Source: CALGFH01 sp036003705 (GTDB taxonomy: Bacteria > Actinomycetota > CALGFH01). From it: DNA of 6,154 bases. The stretch covers positions 1 to 6,154 of the forward strand of contig DASYSE010000006.1 in assembly GCA_036003705.1 (NCBI GenBank). The letters are read 5' to 3'. A program made the position numbers and the translations under genes. Position 1 is the stretch's first letter; every line of letters begins with the position of its first letter. The notes under the pieces are model-generated. The model was not told where the DNA came from and made no database searches. It saw only the letters and a program-made list of their open reading frames with translations. Positions 1 through 5,235 of the stretch are shown piece by piece.

Positions 1-652
1 GGTAGAAGCGGGAGAGCGCGGTGACGCCGAGCAGCCCGGCGACGACGAGCTTGCCCCGCTCCCGCAGCCGTCCGGCCGGGACCAGCGCGTACAGGCCGAT
101 GACGAGGATGGCGGTGAGGATCCCCATCGGCAGCGACGGCAGCGCGAACTCGTTCCAGTCGCCGAGTGCCTCGACGCCCAGCGGCCGCGGGCGTCGGAGC
201 ATGTCGACCGCGAGGCTGATCACGAGTGTCACCGCGAACAGCGCGACGGCGGAGACGAGCAGGTGCCGCCAGCGCCGCCAGATCAGCAGCACGGCGAGCG
301 TCGCCCACCACACCGCGAGCATGCCAAGCGAGGTCGAGAGCACCCCGGCCGCACGCGCGGCCTGGGTGAGCCAGGGCGTGCGGATGGGCACGAACGCGCT
401 CAGTACCGCGTGGTCAGTGACGTCCACGGCGACCGCCACCGGCTGCACGGTTCCGATCGCCACCCCCGCGACGACCACCACCCCGACCAGCAGCAGCCAG
501 CGCCTACCGGAGGCCTGCAGCTGCCGCGGAAGCGGAGGCGGCTCGCCGGACGGCCGGCGCCGACGCCGCACCCGAATTGCGGTGGACGACACGGGAGCGG
601 GCGACTGGTGGTCGTCGCGCGCGCCGGCGTCGAACGGGGTGGAGGCGGTCAC
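1..652 (-). CDS. PAP2-like multi-pass membrane protein, N-terminal part (runs off the left edge)
   Basis: The minus-strand frame is open from the GTG at 652 to the window edge, giving 217 residues. A basic, Pro-rich cytoplasmic N-terminus (RRRRR at 29-33, then GEPPPLPRQLQASG at 36-49) precedes hydrophobic segments at about 52-69, 105-125, 131-149, 178-193 and 202-214. The motif LRRPRP (152-157), then LPSLPMG (171-177), then SR (214-215) has the layout of the PAP2 phosphatase signature (KxxxxxxRP, PSGH, SRxxxxxH). However, the first lysine is absent and PSGH has become PSLP, so the usual catalytic histidine is missing. From memory, actinobacterial proteins with this N-terminus carry a PAP2-like membrane domain followed by a kinase-like domain; that second half would lie outside the window. 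GTG 652 is chosen because it overlaps the upstream stop as GTGA and has a G-rich stretch (657-661) just before it. An ATG at 685 is in frame and would add 11 residues. Function is unknown; catalysis by the PAP2 mechanism looks unlikely. Confidence 0.72.
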   Translation of the reverse strand, partial: MTASTPFDAGARDDHQSPAPVSSTAIRVRRRRRPSGEPPPLPRQLQASGRRWLLLVGVVVVAGVAIGTVQPVAVAVDVTDHAVLSAFVPIRTPWLTQAARAAGVLSTSLGMLAVWWATLAVLLIWRRWRHLLVSAVALFAVTLVISLAVDMLRRPRPLGVEALGDWNEFALPSLPMGILTAILVIGLYALVPAGRLRERGKLVVAGLLGVTALSRFY

Positions 653-837
653 GACGCCCCCACCGGTCGCTCGTCGGGCGCGCATGACCTACGGCCGGCT
701 GTGACCGGGGCGGCCGCCCGCCGATTCTGCGGTCCGACGACGAGCGTCAGCACGGCGCCTATCACAATGCCCGCGCCGGCACCGGCGATAACGTCGAGCG
801 GGGTTACCGCCCATCCGATCCGGGCGTGCGCCATCAT
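649..837 (-). CDS. Small 62-residue ORF resembling the C-terminal end of a PAP2-like domain; possible remnant
   Basis: This ORF starts with two ATG codons (837 and 834) and ends in TGA at 651-649, which overlaps the next gene's GTG as GTGA. Residues about 9-36 form one hydrophobic segment containing TPLDVIAGAGAGIVIGAVL, followed by a GPQNRR motif and a polar tail. The pattern aromatic-x-x-P-x-D-V-x-A-G resembles the last motif region of PAP2 proteins (usually H-x-P-S-D-V-x-A-G), where the final transmembrane helix follows. The frame is closed by a TGA five codons upstream of the ATG, so no longer protein is readable here. No Shine-Dalgarno sequence precedes the ATG. It may be a true small membrane protein translationally coupled to the downstream gene, or the surviving 3' end of a decayed PAP2-like gene. 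The overlap supports it being translated; the domain-fragment character supports decay. Confidence 0.5.
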   Translation of the reverse strand: MMAHARIGWAVTPLDVIAGAGAGIVIGAVLTLVVGPQNRRAAAPVTAGRRSCAPDERPVGAS

Positions 838-843
838 GGCGCA
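827..843. repeat. Perfect 8+1+8 palindrome over the start codons of the small ORF
   Basis: TGCGCCAT, one C, then ATGGCGCA form a perfect inverted repeat. It covers both candidate ATG codons of the minus-strand small ORF and touches its candidate -10 element. It could be an operator or a short hairpin at the translation start. In a GC-rich window of this size one such palindrome could arise by chance, so only its position makes it notable. Confidence 0.4.
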
Positions 844-946
844 TTGTCGTCACAGCCGGCCTGACCGGGCAATGGGAAGATCGGGTCAGTAGGGATGCCT
901 TGCTGACGGCCGCCACGCCGCACGATCACGATCTACGGCTGAAATG
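838..946. other. Intergenic region between two minus-strand genes
   Basis: These 109 bases separate the stop of the single-pass membrane protein from the small ORF. They hold a spaced inverted repeat, CTGACC (861-866) and GGTCAG (884-889) with a 17-base loop, and part of the 827-843 palindrome. There is no GC-rich stem followed by a T run, so no convincing intrinsic terminator is present. Minus-strand readthrough into the downstream pair is therefore possible. Confidence 0.4.
843..872 (-). promoter_or_regulatory. Candidate promoter for the small ORF / PAP2-like pair
   Basis: On the minus strand TTGCCC (872-867) is separated by 18 bases from GACAAT (848-843), each matching four of six consensus sigma-70-type positions. 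The -10 element sits 5 bases before the first ATG of the small ORF, so a transcript from here would be leaderless or nearly so, which fits the lack of a ribosome binding site. This is a pattern match only. Confidence 0.25.
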
Positions 947-1495
947 CTAGGGCCCGGCGGTGTCCCGGACCGTCCAGAGGCGCCAGCGGCCGCCAGCCGC
1001 CTTGTCGACCTGCAGCCAGACGTCCCAGTCGAACTGCTGGGGCACCTCGCCGGGCCGGGTCATGTGCACCCGGCCGCGCAGGACCCGCTGATCGGCCCGG
1101 GGCGCGAGCACCTGCACCCCCGAGATCGTCATCTGGTAGGGAGGCGGCCCGAGCGCCTTGCCGCGGCGCTCCTTGGCCTCCTTGGCCAGCTGCTTGTACT
1201 GCGGGCCGTTGGCCCAGAACGAGTCCTTGATCGCCCGCAGGTCGTTGGTGACCGCGAACCGGCCCCAGTCGGCGAGGGCCCGCTCACCGTCGGCGAGGGC
1301 CCGCTGCTCCGGTGTGGTCGTCTCGGTGGTGTCGCGGTCGGAGCCTGGCAGGCCGTCGACGGTCAGCCAGGCCAGAAAGATGGCGACCACCACCAGGGCG
1401 CCGATGAGCAGCCAGGAACGACGGGCGGCGGAGCGCCGTGAGGCACGCAGCCACTCGCGTTCGTTGTCTTCCAGATGGTCGAACCGGTCGGACAC
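947..1495 (-). CDS. Single-pass membrane-anchored protein of unknown function, possibly NTF2-like
   Basis: The 182-residue product has a short charged cytoplasmic N-terminus (DHLEDNEREWLRASRR, 6-21), basic residues RR at 25-26, and one transmembrane segment at about 28-46 (WLLIGALVVVAIFLAWLTV). An extracytoplasmic domain of about 135 residues follows. The positive-inside rule gives N-in, C-out topology. A Thr/Glu-rich spacer (56-62) precedes a mixed helix/strand domain. Phrases such as AIKDSFWANGPQYKQL and the alternating strands at the C-terminus (QFDWDVWLQVD, then GRWRLWTVRD) are compatible with an NTF2-like or Mce-associated-type fold, but this is only an impression. No catalytic motif is evident. 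The GTG start is chosen because GGAGGT lies 8 bases upstream. The gene is divergent from the acyl-CoA ligase and shares an 89-bp intergenic region with it; nothing in the sequence ties the two functionally. Confidence 0.8.
   Translation of the reverse strand: MSDRFDHLEDNEREWLRASRRSAARRSWLLIGALVVVAIFLAWLTVDGLPGSDRDTTETTTPEQRALADGERALADWGRFAVTNDLRAIKDSFWANGPQYKQLAKEAKERRGKALGPPPYQMTISGVQVLAPRADQRVLRGRVHMTRPGEVPQQFDWDVWLQVDKAAGGRWRLWTVRDTAGP
1268..1305. repeat. Short tandem duplication inside the single-pass membrane protein gene
   Basis: An identical 17-base string occurs at 1268-1284 and 1289-1305, a period of 21 bases (seven codons). In the minus-strand protein it appears as a repeated RALAD (RALADGE followed by RALADWG) in the stretch just after the membrane anchor. 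The frame is kept, so it only lengthens the spacer helix by about two turns. Confidence 0.75.
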
Positions 1496-1503
1496 CTTGC
1501 GGC

Positions 1504-1509
1504 ACCTCC
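1504..1509 (-). promoter_or_regulatory. Ribosome binding site fixing the GTG start at 1495
   Basis: On the minus strand GGAGGT lies 8 bases before the GTG. It is a near-perfect anti-16S complement at ideal spacing, and it decides the start of the 182-residue membrane protein. Confidence 0.8.
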
Positions 1510-1572
1510 AGTTGAAGCCTCAGTCTGACGTCCGCGTCGACCAGTTGACAATACTGGCCCAGAACACCGGTC

Positions 1573-1579
1573 AGGGAGG
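1573..1579 (+). promoter_or_regulatory. Ribosome binding site of the acyl-CoA ligase gene
   Basis: AGGGAGG lies 5 bases before the ATG at 1585. It fixes this ATG as the start of the ligase. Confidence 0.8.
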
Positions 1580-1584
1580 CGGCC

Positions 1585-3159
1585 ATGGCAGGCGAGATCG
1601 TCATCAGTCCCCATCCCAACGTCACCATCCCCGATCTGCCCCTGCACGAGTTCGTGCTGGCCGAGGCGATGGGCCGGGCGGACCTGCCGGCCCTGATCGA
1701 CGGGCCGAGCGGGCGGACGCTGACCTACGGGCAGCTCGCGGGCGGGGTCCGCCGGGTGGCGGCCGGCCTGGCCGCCCGCGGCTTCGGCAAGGGTGACGTC
1801 TTCGCCATCTACAGTCCCAACCTGCCCGAGTACGCCCTGGCCTTCTACGGCGTTTCGGCCGCGGGAGGGATCGTCACCACCGTCAGCCCGCTCTACACCG
1901 CCGACGAGCTCGCCGCCCAGCTCAACAATGCCGGCGCCCGGTTCCTGCTCACCGTGCCGCCGTTCCTCGACAACGCCCTCCAGGCGGCCGCCGGCAGCGG
2001 CGTCGAGGAGGTGTTCGTGCTCGGCGAGGCCGAGGGCGCGACCCCGTTCGCCAGCCTGCTCGCCGCCGGCGACACCCCGCCGGTGGTTGCGTTCGACCCG
2101 GCCAACGACCTGGTCGCCCTCCCCTACTCCAGCGGCACCACCGGCCTGCCCAAGGGAGTCATGCTCACCCACCGCAACCTGGTCGCCAACCTCTGCCAGG
2201 GGGCGCCGGCACTGCTGGCCAACCCGGGCGAGCGGCTGATCGCCGTGCTGCCCTTCTTCCACATCTACGGGCTGGTGGTCCTCATGGCCTCGGCCGTGTG
2301 GCGGGGCTCCACGCTGGTCACCATGCCCCGCTTCGAGCTCGGGCAGTTCCTTGGCCTGCTCCAGGAGCACCGCATCACCCGTGCCTACCTCGCGCCGCCG
2401 ATCGTGGTCGCGCTGGCCAAGCACCCGCTGGTCGACCAGTACGACCTGTCGGCGCTCGAGTCGGTCTTCTCGGGCGCCGCCCCCCTGGACGCCAGCATGG
2501 AGCGGGCCTGCGCCGACCGGCTCGGCTGCGAGGTGGTGCAGGGATGGGGCCTGACCGAGACCAGCCCGGTGGTCACCACCAACCACAACACCCCCAACGG
2601 CCCCCGACCCGGCTCGGTCGGCGTGCTGCTCCCCAACACCGAGGCCAGGGTGGTCGACCCGGCCACCGGCGCCGACGTCGCCAGCGGCGAGGTCGGCGAG
2701 CTGCTGGTCCGCGGCCCCCAGGTGATGAAGGGCTACCTGAACGCGCCCGACGCGACCGCCGACATGCTCGACCCCGACGGCTGGCTGCACACCGGCGACC
2801 TGGGCAAGATCGATCAGGACGGCTACGTCTTCATCGTCGACCGGGTCAAGGAGCTCATCAAGTACAAGGGCCTCCAGATCGCGCCGGCCGAGCTGGAGGC
2901 CATTCTCCTCTCCCATCCGGCGATCGCCGACGCGGCCGTCGTCCGCAGTCCCGACGAGGAGGCCGGCGAGGTCCCCAAGGCGTTCGTTGTCGCCAGGACA
3001 CCGCTGGACGCCGAGGAGGTCATGGCGTTCGTGGCCGAGCGGGTCGCCCCCTACAAGAAGGTCCGCAGGGTCGAGTTCGTCGCCGAGATCCCCAAGGCGC
3101 TGTCCGGCAAGATCCTGCGCCGGGTGCTGATGGACCGGGACGCCCAGGCGGCTCGGTAG
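1585..3159 (+). CDS. Acyl-CoA ligase, 4-coumarate:CoA ligase-like (ANL superfamily)
   Basis: This complete 524-residue adenylate-forming enzyme would activate a carboxylic acid with ATP to an acyl-adenylate and then transfer it to CoA. The visible core motifs are in order: P-loop SSGTTGLPKGV (182-192), the aromatic/acid-binding motif GWGLTE (320-325), the TGD motif (403-405) whose Asp binds the ribose, the hinge/A8 region DRVKELIKYKG (419-429) followed by APAELE, and the C-terminal PKALSGK (503-509) with the likely catalytic lysine K509. Length and the KELIKYKG-x-x-APAELE signature fit 4-coumarate:CoA ligase-like and medium- to long-chain fatty acyl-CoA ligases. The true substrate (aryl or fatty acid) cannot be read from the sequence. 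No PKS/NRPS partner, carrier domain or beta-oxidation gene adjoins it. The start is supported by AGGGAGG five bases upstream. The gene stands alone on its strand and is separated from the SMC-type operon by about 85 bases. Confidence 0.95.
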   Translation: MAGEIVISPHPNVTIPDLPLHEFVLAEAMGRADLPALIDGPSGRTLTYGQLAGGVRRVAAGLAARGFGKGDVFAIYSPNLPEYALAFYGVSAAGGIVTTVSPLYTADELAAQLNNAGARFLLTVPPFLDNALQAAAGSGVEEVFVLGEAEGATPFASLLAAGDTPPVVAFDPANDLVALPYSSGTTGLPKGVMLTHRNLVANLCQGAPALLANPGERLIAVLPFFHIYGLVVLMASAVWRGSTLVTMPRFELGQFLGLLQEHRITRAYLAPPIVVALAKHPLVDQYDLSALESVFSGAAPLDASMERACADRLGCEVVQGWGLTETSPVVTTNHNTPNGPRPGSVGVLLPNTEARVVDPATGADVASGEVGELLVRGPQVMKGYLNAPDATADMLDPDGWLHTGDLGKIDQDGYVFIVDRVKELIKYKGLQIAPAELEAILLSHPAIADAAVVRSPDEEAGEVPKAFVVARTPLDAEEVMAFVAERVAPYKKVRRVEFVAEIPKALSGKILRRVLMDRDAQAAR

Positions 3160-3244
3160 TCCATCGGGGCTACGCAGGCTGGGGCACAGCGGCTCCGTAG
3201 AGATACCTAGGTTGCTTCCGCCCTGGTTGATGTACGTTGCCCGC
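3160..3244 (+). promoter_or_regulatory. Intergenic region with a likely leaderless promoter for the SMC-type operon
   Basis: TACGTT at 3233-3238 fits the actinobacterial -10 pattern TANNNT and lies exactly six bases before the ATG at 3245. The A of that ATG is therefore the expected transcription start and the mRNA would be leaderless. No Shine-Dalgarno sequence precedes any of the in-frame starts here (TTG 3212, ATG 3230, ATG 3245), which agrees. A weak -35 (TTGCTT, 3212-3217) is spaced only 15 bases away. ACCTAGGT at 3205-3212 is a perfect 8-bp palindrome next to the -35 and could be an operator half. I see no clear intrinsic terminator for the ligase gene. Confidence 0.45.
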
Positions 3245-4633
3245 ATGGTGGCAGCAATGTGGCCAGCGGCGGCCGGCGAGCCTCCCCGACCCGGCCGAGC
3301 TTCCCCCCCGCCTCCGGCCGGCCGCGCCGTGCCGTCGCTGGGGCCGTTCGCCGAGCTTCTTGGCCAACCCTACCAACGGCTCAAGGTTGCCGTGCTTCGC
3401 GAGCTGGCCGGGCTGCCGAACCCGAGCTGGTCGCTGTCCCATGCCGAGCAGGCCCTGACCTGGCTCGACCCGGCGACCGCCAACCGGCTGCTGTCCGAGC
3501 TGCGGACCGATGGACTGGTGGTCGAGGCCGCCCGGCACGGCGAGCGGGCCGGCCCGGCGGCATGGCGCCTCTCCGACGAGGGGCACCTGGTGGCAACGGT
3601 CTGCGCCGTGCTGGCCGCCCCGCAGATCGCCCCCGATCGGGCCGTCAAGGTCCTGGGGGCGGCGATGGCCCTGGCCAGGGCGAGCGGGGTCGACGAGCGG
3701 TCGGCGTTCGCGCCCTTCGTCGCCGCCACCGCGGTGCTGGAGCAGGACCACGCCACCCTGCACCGGCTGATCGACCAGGGCGCCGACGAAGCGCTGGCGG
3801 CGGCGGCCGAGGTCGCCGCCATCCACCTGGCCGACCTGGCCGAGATGGCCAAGCTGGTTGCGCGGCCCGGCGGCCACGAGGCCGAGCGGGAGCGGGCCGC
3901 GGCCGTCGCCGGTCGCCTGCTGTCCCTGGTCGACGAGGTGCGGGGCGCCCCGGCGCCGGACCCCGGCCCGGCGCCCGGCCACGCCCCGGCGCCCGAGCCT
4001 GCCCCGGCGGAGCCTCCGGCCGCCGCCAGGCCGACCCTCGGCCCGGGCGCCAACCCGGCCGCCGAGGAGCTGCGCGCATTGGTCGCCGCCACCGACCTGG
4101 CGACGCTGGCCGGACTGGTCGCCGGCCGGCTCCAGCTGCCGCCGGCGGTGGCCCCGGTCCGGGCCGGTGACGCCATGGACGCCCTGGACGAGCACCTGGG
4201 CCGGCCGGAGCCGGTGGTGGTGCCGCTGCCCGAGCCGACGCTGCTGCCGATCGAGTCGCCCGAGGTGGTGCCCGACTTCGTGCTCCTGGCCGCCGACGTC
4301 ATCACCTGGCTGGCCGGGCTGGGCGAGACCGACCTGGCCAGGTGGGTGGTCGGCGGCAGCTGGGCCGAGGCCACCGCCCGCATGGCCGCGGTGGTCGAGG
4401 CGTGGTCGCGCTGGGGGCCGGCCGGCGACGACAGCCTGGCCGCCGAGCTCGACCCGCAGCCACGCGTGGAGGTGGTCGGCCACGACGAGGTCGGCGTGGT
4501 CTCCTGGACCGGCGTCCGCGCCGTGGCCGCCACCTCACCACCCGACCCCGACGAATCCTCCGTCGACGACCTGAAGGTCGAGCGGGCCCCGGCGGACCGG
4601 GTCGGGTCCGACCGGCAGGAGGTGGCCAGGTGA
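3245..4633 (+). CDS. Putative kleisin-like subunit of an SMC complex (JetA / MksF / MukF-like)
   Basis: This 462-residue protein is not recognisable by a single signature; the call rests on architecture and context. Residues 1-30 are a Pro/Ala-rich low-complexity start. Residues about 35-113 look like a winged helix: helices around GQPYQRLKVAVLRELAGL, a recognition-helix-like DPATANRLLSELRTDGLVV, then a wing ending in WRLSDEG. Residues 114-234 are nearly all helical and Ala/Leu-rich, like the helical middle region of MukF-type kleisins. Residues 235-270 are a flexible Pro/Ala linker (APAP, EPAPAEPP). The remaining 190 residues (270-462) form a second mostly helical domain with an acidic, charged tail. 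In the family, kleisin termini bridge the SMC heads and recruit KITE subunits. The stop overlaps the next gene's GTG as GTGA, implying translational coupling. ATG 3245 is preferred over TTG 3212 because of the leaderless -10. Alternatives are a winged-helix regulator or a novel SMC accessory protein. Confidence 0.55.
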   Translation: MVAAMWPAAAGEPPRPGRASPPPPAGRAVPSLGPFAELLGQPYQRLKVAVLRELAGLPNPSWSLSHAEQALTWLDPATANRLLSELRTDGLVVEAARHGERAGPAAWRLSDEGHLVATVCAVLAAPQIAPDRAVKVLGAAMALARASGVDERSAFAPFVAATAVLEQDHATLHRLIDQGADEALAAAAEVAAIHLADLAEMAKLVARPGGHEAERERAAAVAGRLLSLVDEVRGAPAPDPGPAPGHAPAPEPAPAEPPAAARPTLGPGANPAAEELRALVAATDLATLAGLVAGRLQLPPAVAPVRAGDAMDALDEHLGRPEPVVVPLPEPTLLPIESPEVVPDFVLLAADVITWLAGLGETDLARWVVGGSWAEATARMAAVVEAWSRWGPAGDDSLAAELDPQPRVEVVGHDEVGVVSWTGVRAVAATSPPDPDESSVDDLKVERAPADRVGSDRQEVAR

Positions 4634-5235
4634 ACGCGACCGAGGTGTGCCGGGTGCTGCTGGTCGGTCCGGTGGCCGCGACCGACGTCCCCGAGCTGGG
4701 CGAGCCGGAGACCCGCGAGGAGGTCCGGCGGCGGCTGGCCGAGGCCGGCTGCGAGCTCGCCTACTCGCCCCGGTCGGAGCGCTGGCTGGCCAGGCTGGAC
4801 GGTCCGGTGCCCGAGCTGGAGGGCCACGACCCGGTGCTGGCCCTCGGCACGGCCGAGCTGGCGGTGCTCGCCACCTGCTGGCTGCATCTGCGGTTCCTGC
4901 CCGCCGAGCGGGCCCGGTCCGGTGACGGACCGGCCGAGCGGCCGGACGAGACCTGGCTGGACCCGGACGACCTGGCCGAGCTGCTGGGGGCGAGGCTGGC
5001 CGGCACCGGCCTGCCGAGCGTGCTCGAACGGCTGGGCCGGGCCGGCTACCTCACCATGCGCGAGGGCCGGGTGGAGGCTGGGCCGCTGCTGGACACGCTG
5101 GACGAGCCTGGAGCCGCCGAGCAGGCACGGACGCTGCTGGCCCGCCACCAGCGGCTCGCCCACCTGCGGCGCCGGGCCGCGGAACTGGACGTCGAGCACG
5201 GATCAGGGGGGGACCGGGACGATGCCACGCATTGA
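4630..5235 (+). CDS. Putative KITE-like winged-helix subunit of an SMC complex (JetB / MksE / MukE-like)
   Basis: The 201-residue product begins at a GTG that overlaps the upstream stop as GTGA. Two winged-helix-like units can be seen. In the first, helix TREEVRRRLAEAGC (28-41) is followed by a short strand pair LAYSPRSERWLARLDG (43-58). In the second, about 67-157, a helix VLALGTAELAVLATCWLHLRFL (69-90) leads to DPDDLAELLG (111-120), a recognition-helix-like LPSVLERLGRAGYL (128-141) and a wing MREGRVEAGPLLDTL (143-157). A basic helical tail follows (QARTLLARHQRLAHLRRRAAELD). Tandem winged helices in a protein of about 200 residues, between a kleisin-like and an SMC-like gene, are the hallmark of KITE proteins (MukE, ScpB, Nse1/3, JetB). 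These dimerise and bind the kleisin and DNA. Its 3' end overlaps the SMC gene by 14 bases. It could also be a DUF4194-type protein of a Wadjet locus; a profile search would settle that. Confidence 0.6.
   Translation: MNATEVCRVLLVGPVAATDVPELGEPETREEVRRRLAEAGCELAYSPRSERWLARLDGPVPELEGHDPVLALGTAELAVLATCWLHLRFLPAERARSGDGPAERPDETWLDPDDLAELLGARLAGTGLPSVLERLGRAGYLTMREGRVEAGPLLDTLDEPGAAEQARTLLARHQRLAHLRRRAAELDVEHGSGGDRDDATH
5205..5213 (+). promoter_or_regulatory. G-rich ribosome binding site of the SMC-type gene, with a seven-G run
   Basis: AGGGGGGGA lies inside the end of the upstream KITE-like gene, 8 bases before the ATG at 5222. It supports that ATG as the start of the ATPase gene. The seven-G tract is also a potential polymerase or replication slippage site. 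Confidence 0.55.

Larger units (their letters stand above)
1496..1584. promoter_or_regulatory. Divergent intergenic region with promoters for both flanking genes
   Basis: These 89 bases must carry the promoters of both the minus-strand membrane protein gene and the plus-strand acyl-CoA ligase gene. TTGACA at 1545-1550 is a perfect -35 hexamer on the plus strand, but no good -10 follows at 16-18 bases and the RBS would be too close. Alternatively GACAAT (1547-1552) could be a -10, with CTGACG (1525-1530) as -35 and a 16-base spacer. The local AT-rich patch TTGACAATACT is the only one in the region. Which element is used cannot be settled by eye. Confidence 0.45.

Noticed and set aside
21..892. 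Plus-strand open frames of 227 and 209 codons at the left end
   Set aside because: The products are Ser/Thr/Arg- or His/Arg/Gly-rich without structure. The minus strand of the same DNA encodes clear transmembrane segments in a continuous frame.
689..916. 75-codon minus-strand frame overlapping the small ORF
   Set aside because: The product is Arg-rich and low-complexity. The alternative frame encodes a plausible membrane helix and has the GTGA junction.
3160..3211. Intrinsic terminator after the acyl-CoA ligase gene
   Set aside because: No stable GC stem followed by a T run could be found; only short imperfect pairings are present.
3212..3244. TTG start at 3212 (and ATG at 3230) for the kleisin-like gene
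   Set aside because: No ribosome binding site precedes either. Both fall inside the promoter region implied by TACGTT at 3233-3238, which points to ATG 3245. The extra 11 residues look unremarkable.
1363..3246. Long open frame (627 codons) on the minus strand opposite the acyl-CoA ligase
   Set aside because: It is antisense to a gene with unmistakable ligase motifs. Its product is low-complexity Gly/Arg/His/Asp-rich without any domain, the usual artefact of GC-rich coding DNA.
3170..5199. Long overlapping minus-strand open frames (437 and 609 codons) opposite the kleisin- and KITE-like genes
   Set aside because: Their products are repetitive Gly/Arg/Ser/Ala/Pro sequence with no fold-like pattern. 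The plus-strand frames show hydrophobic periodicity, coupled starts and matching partners.
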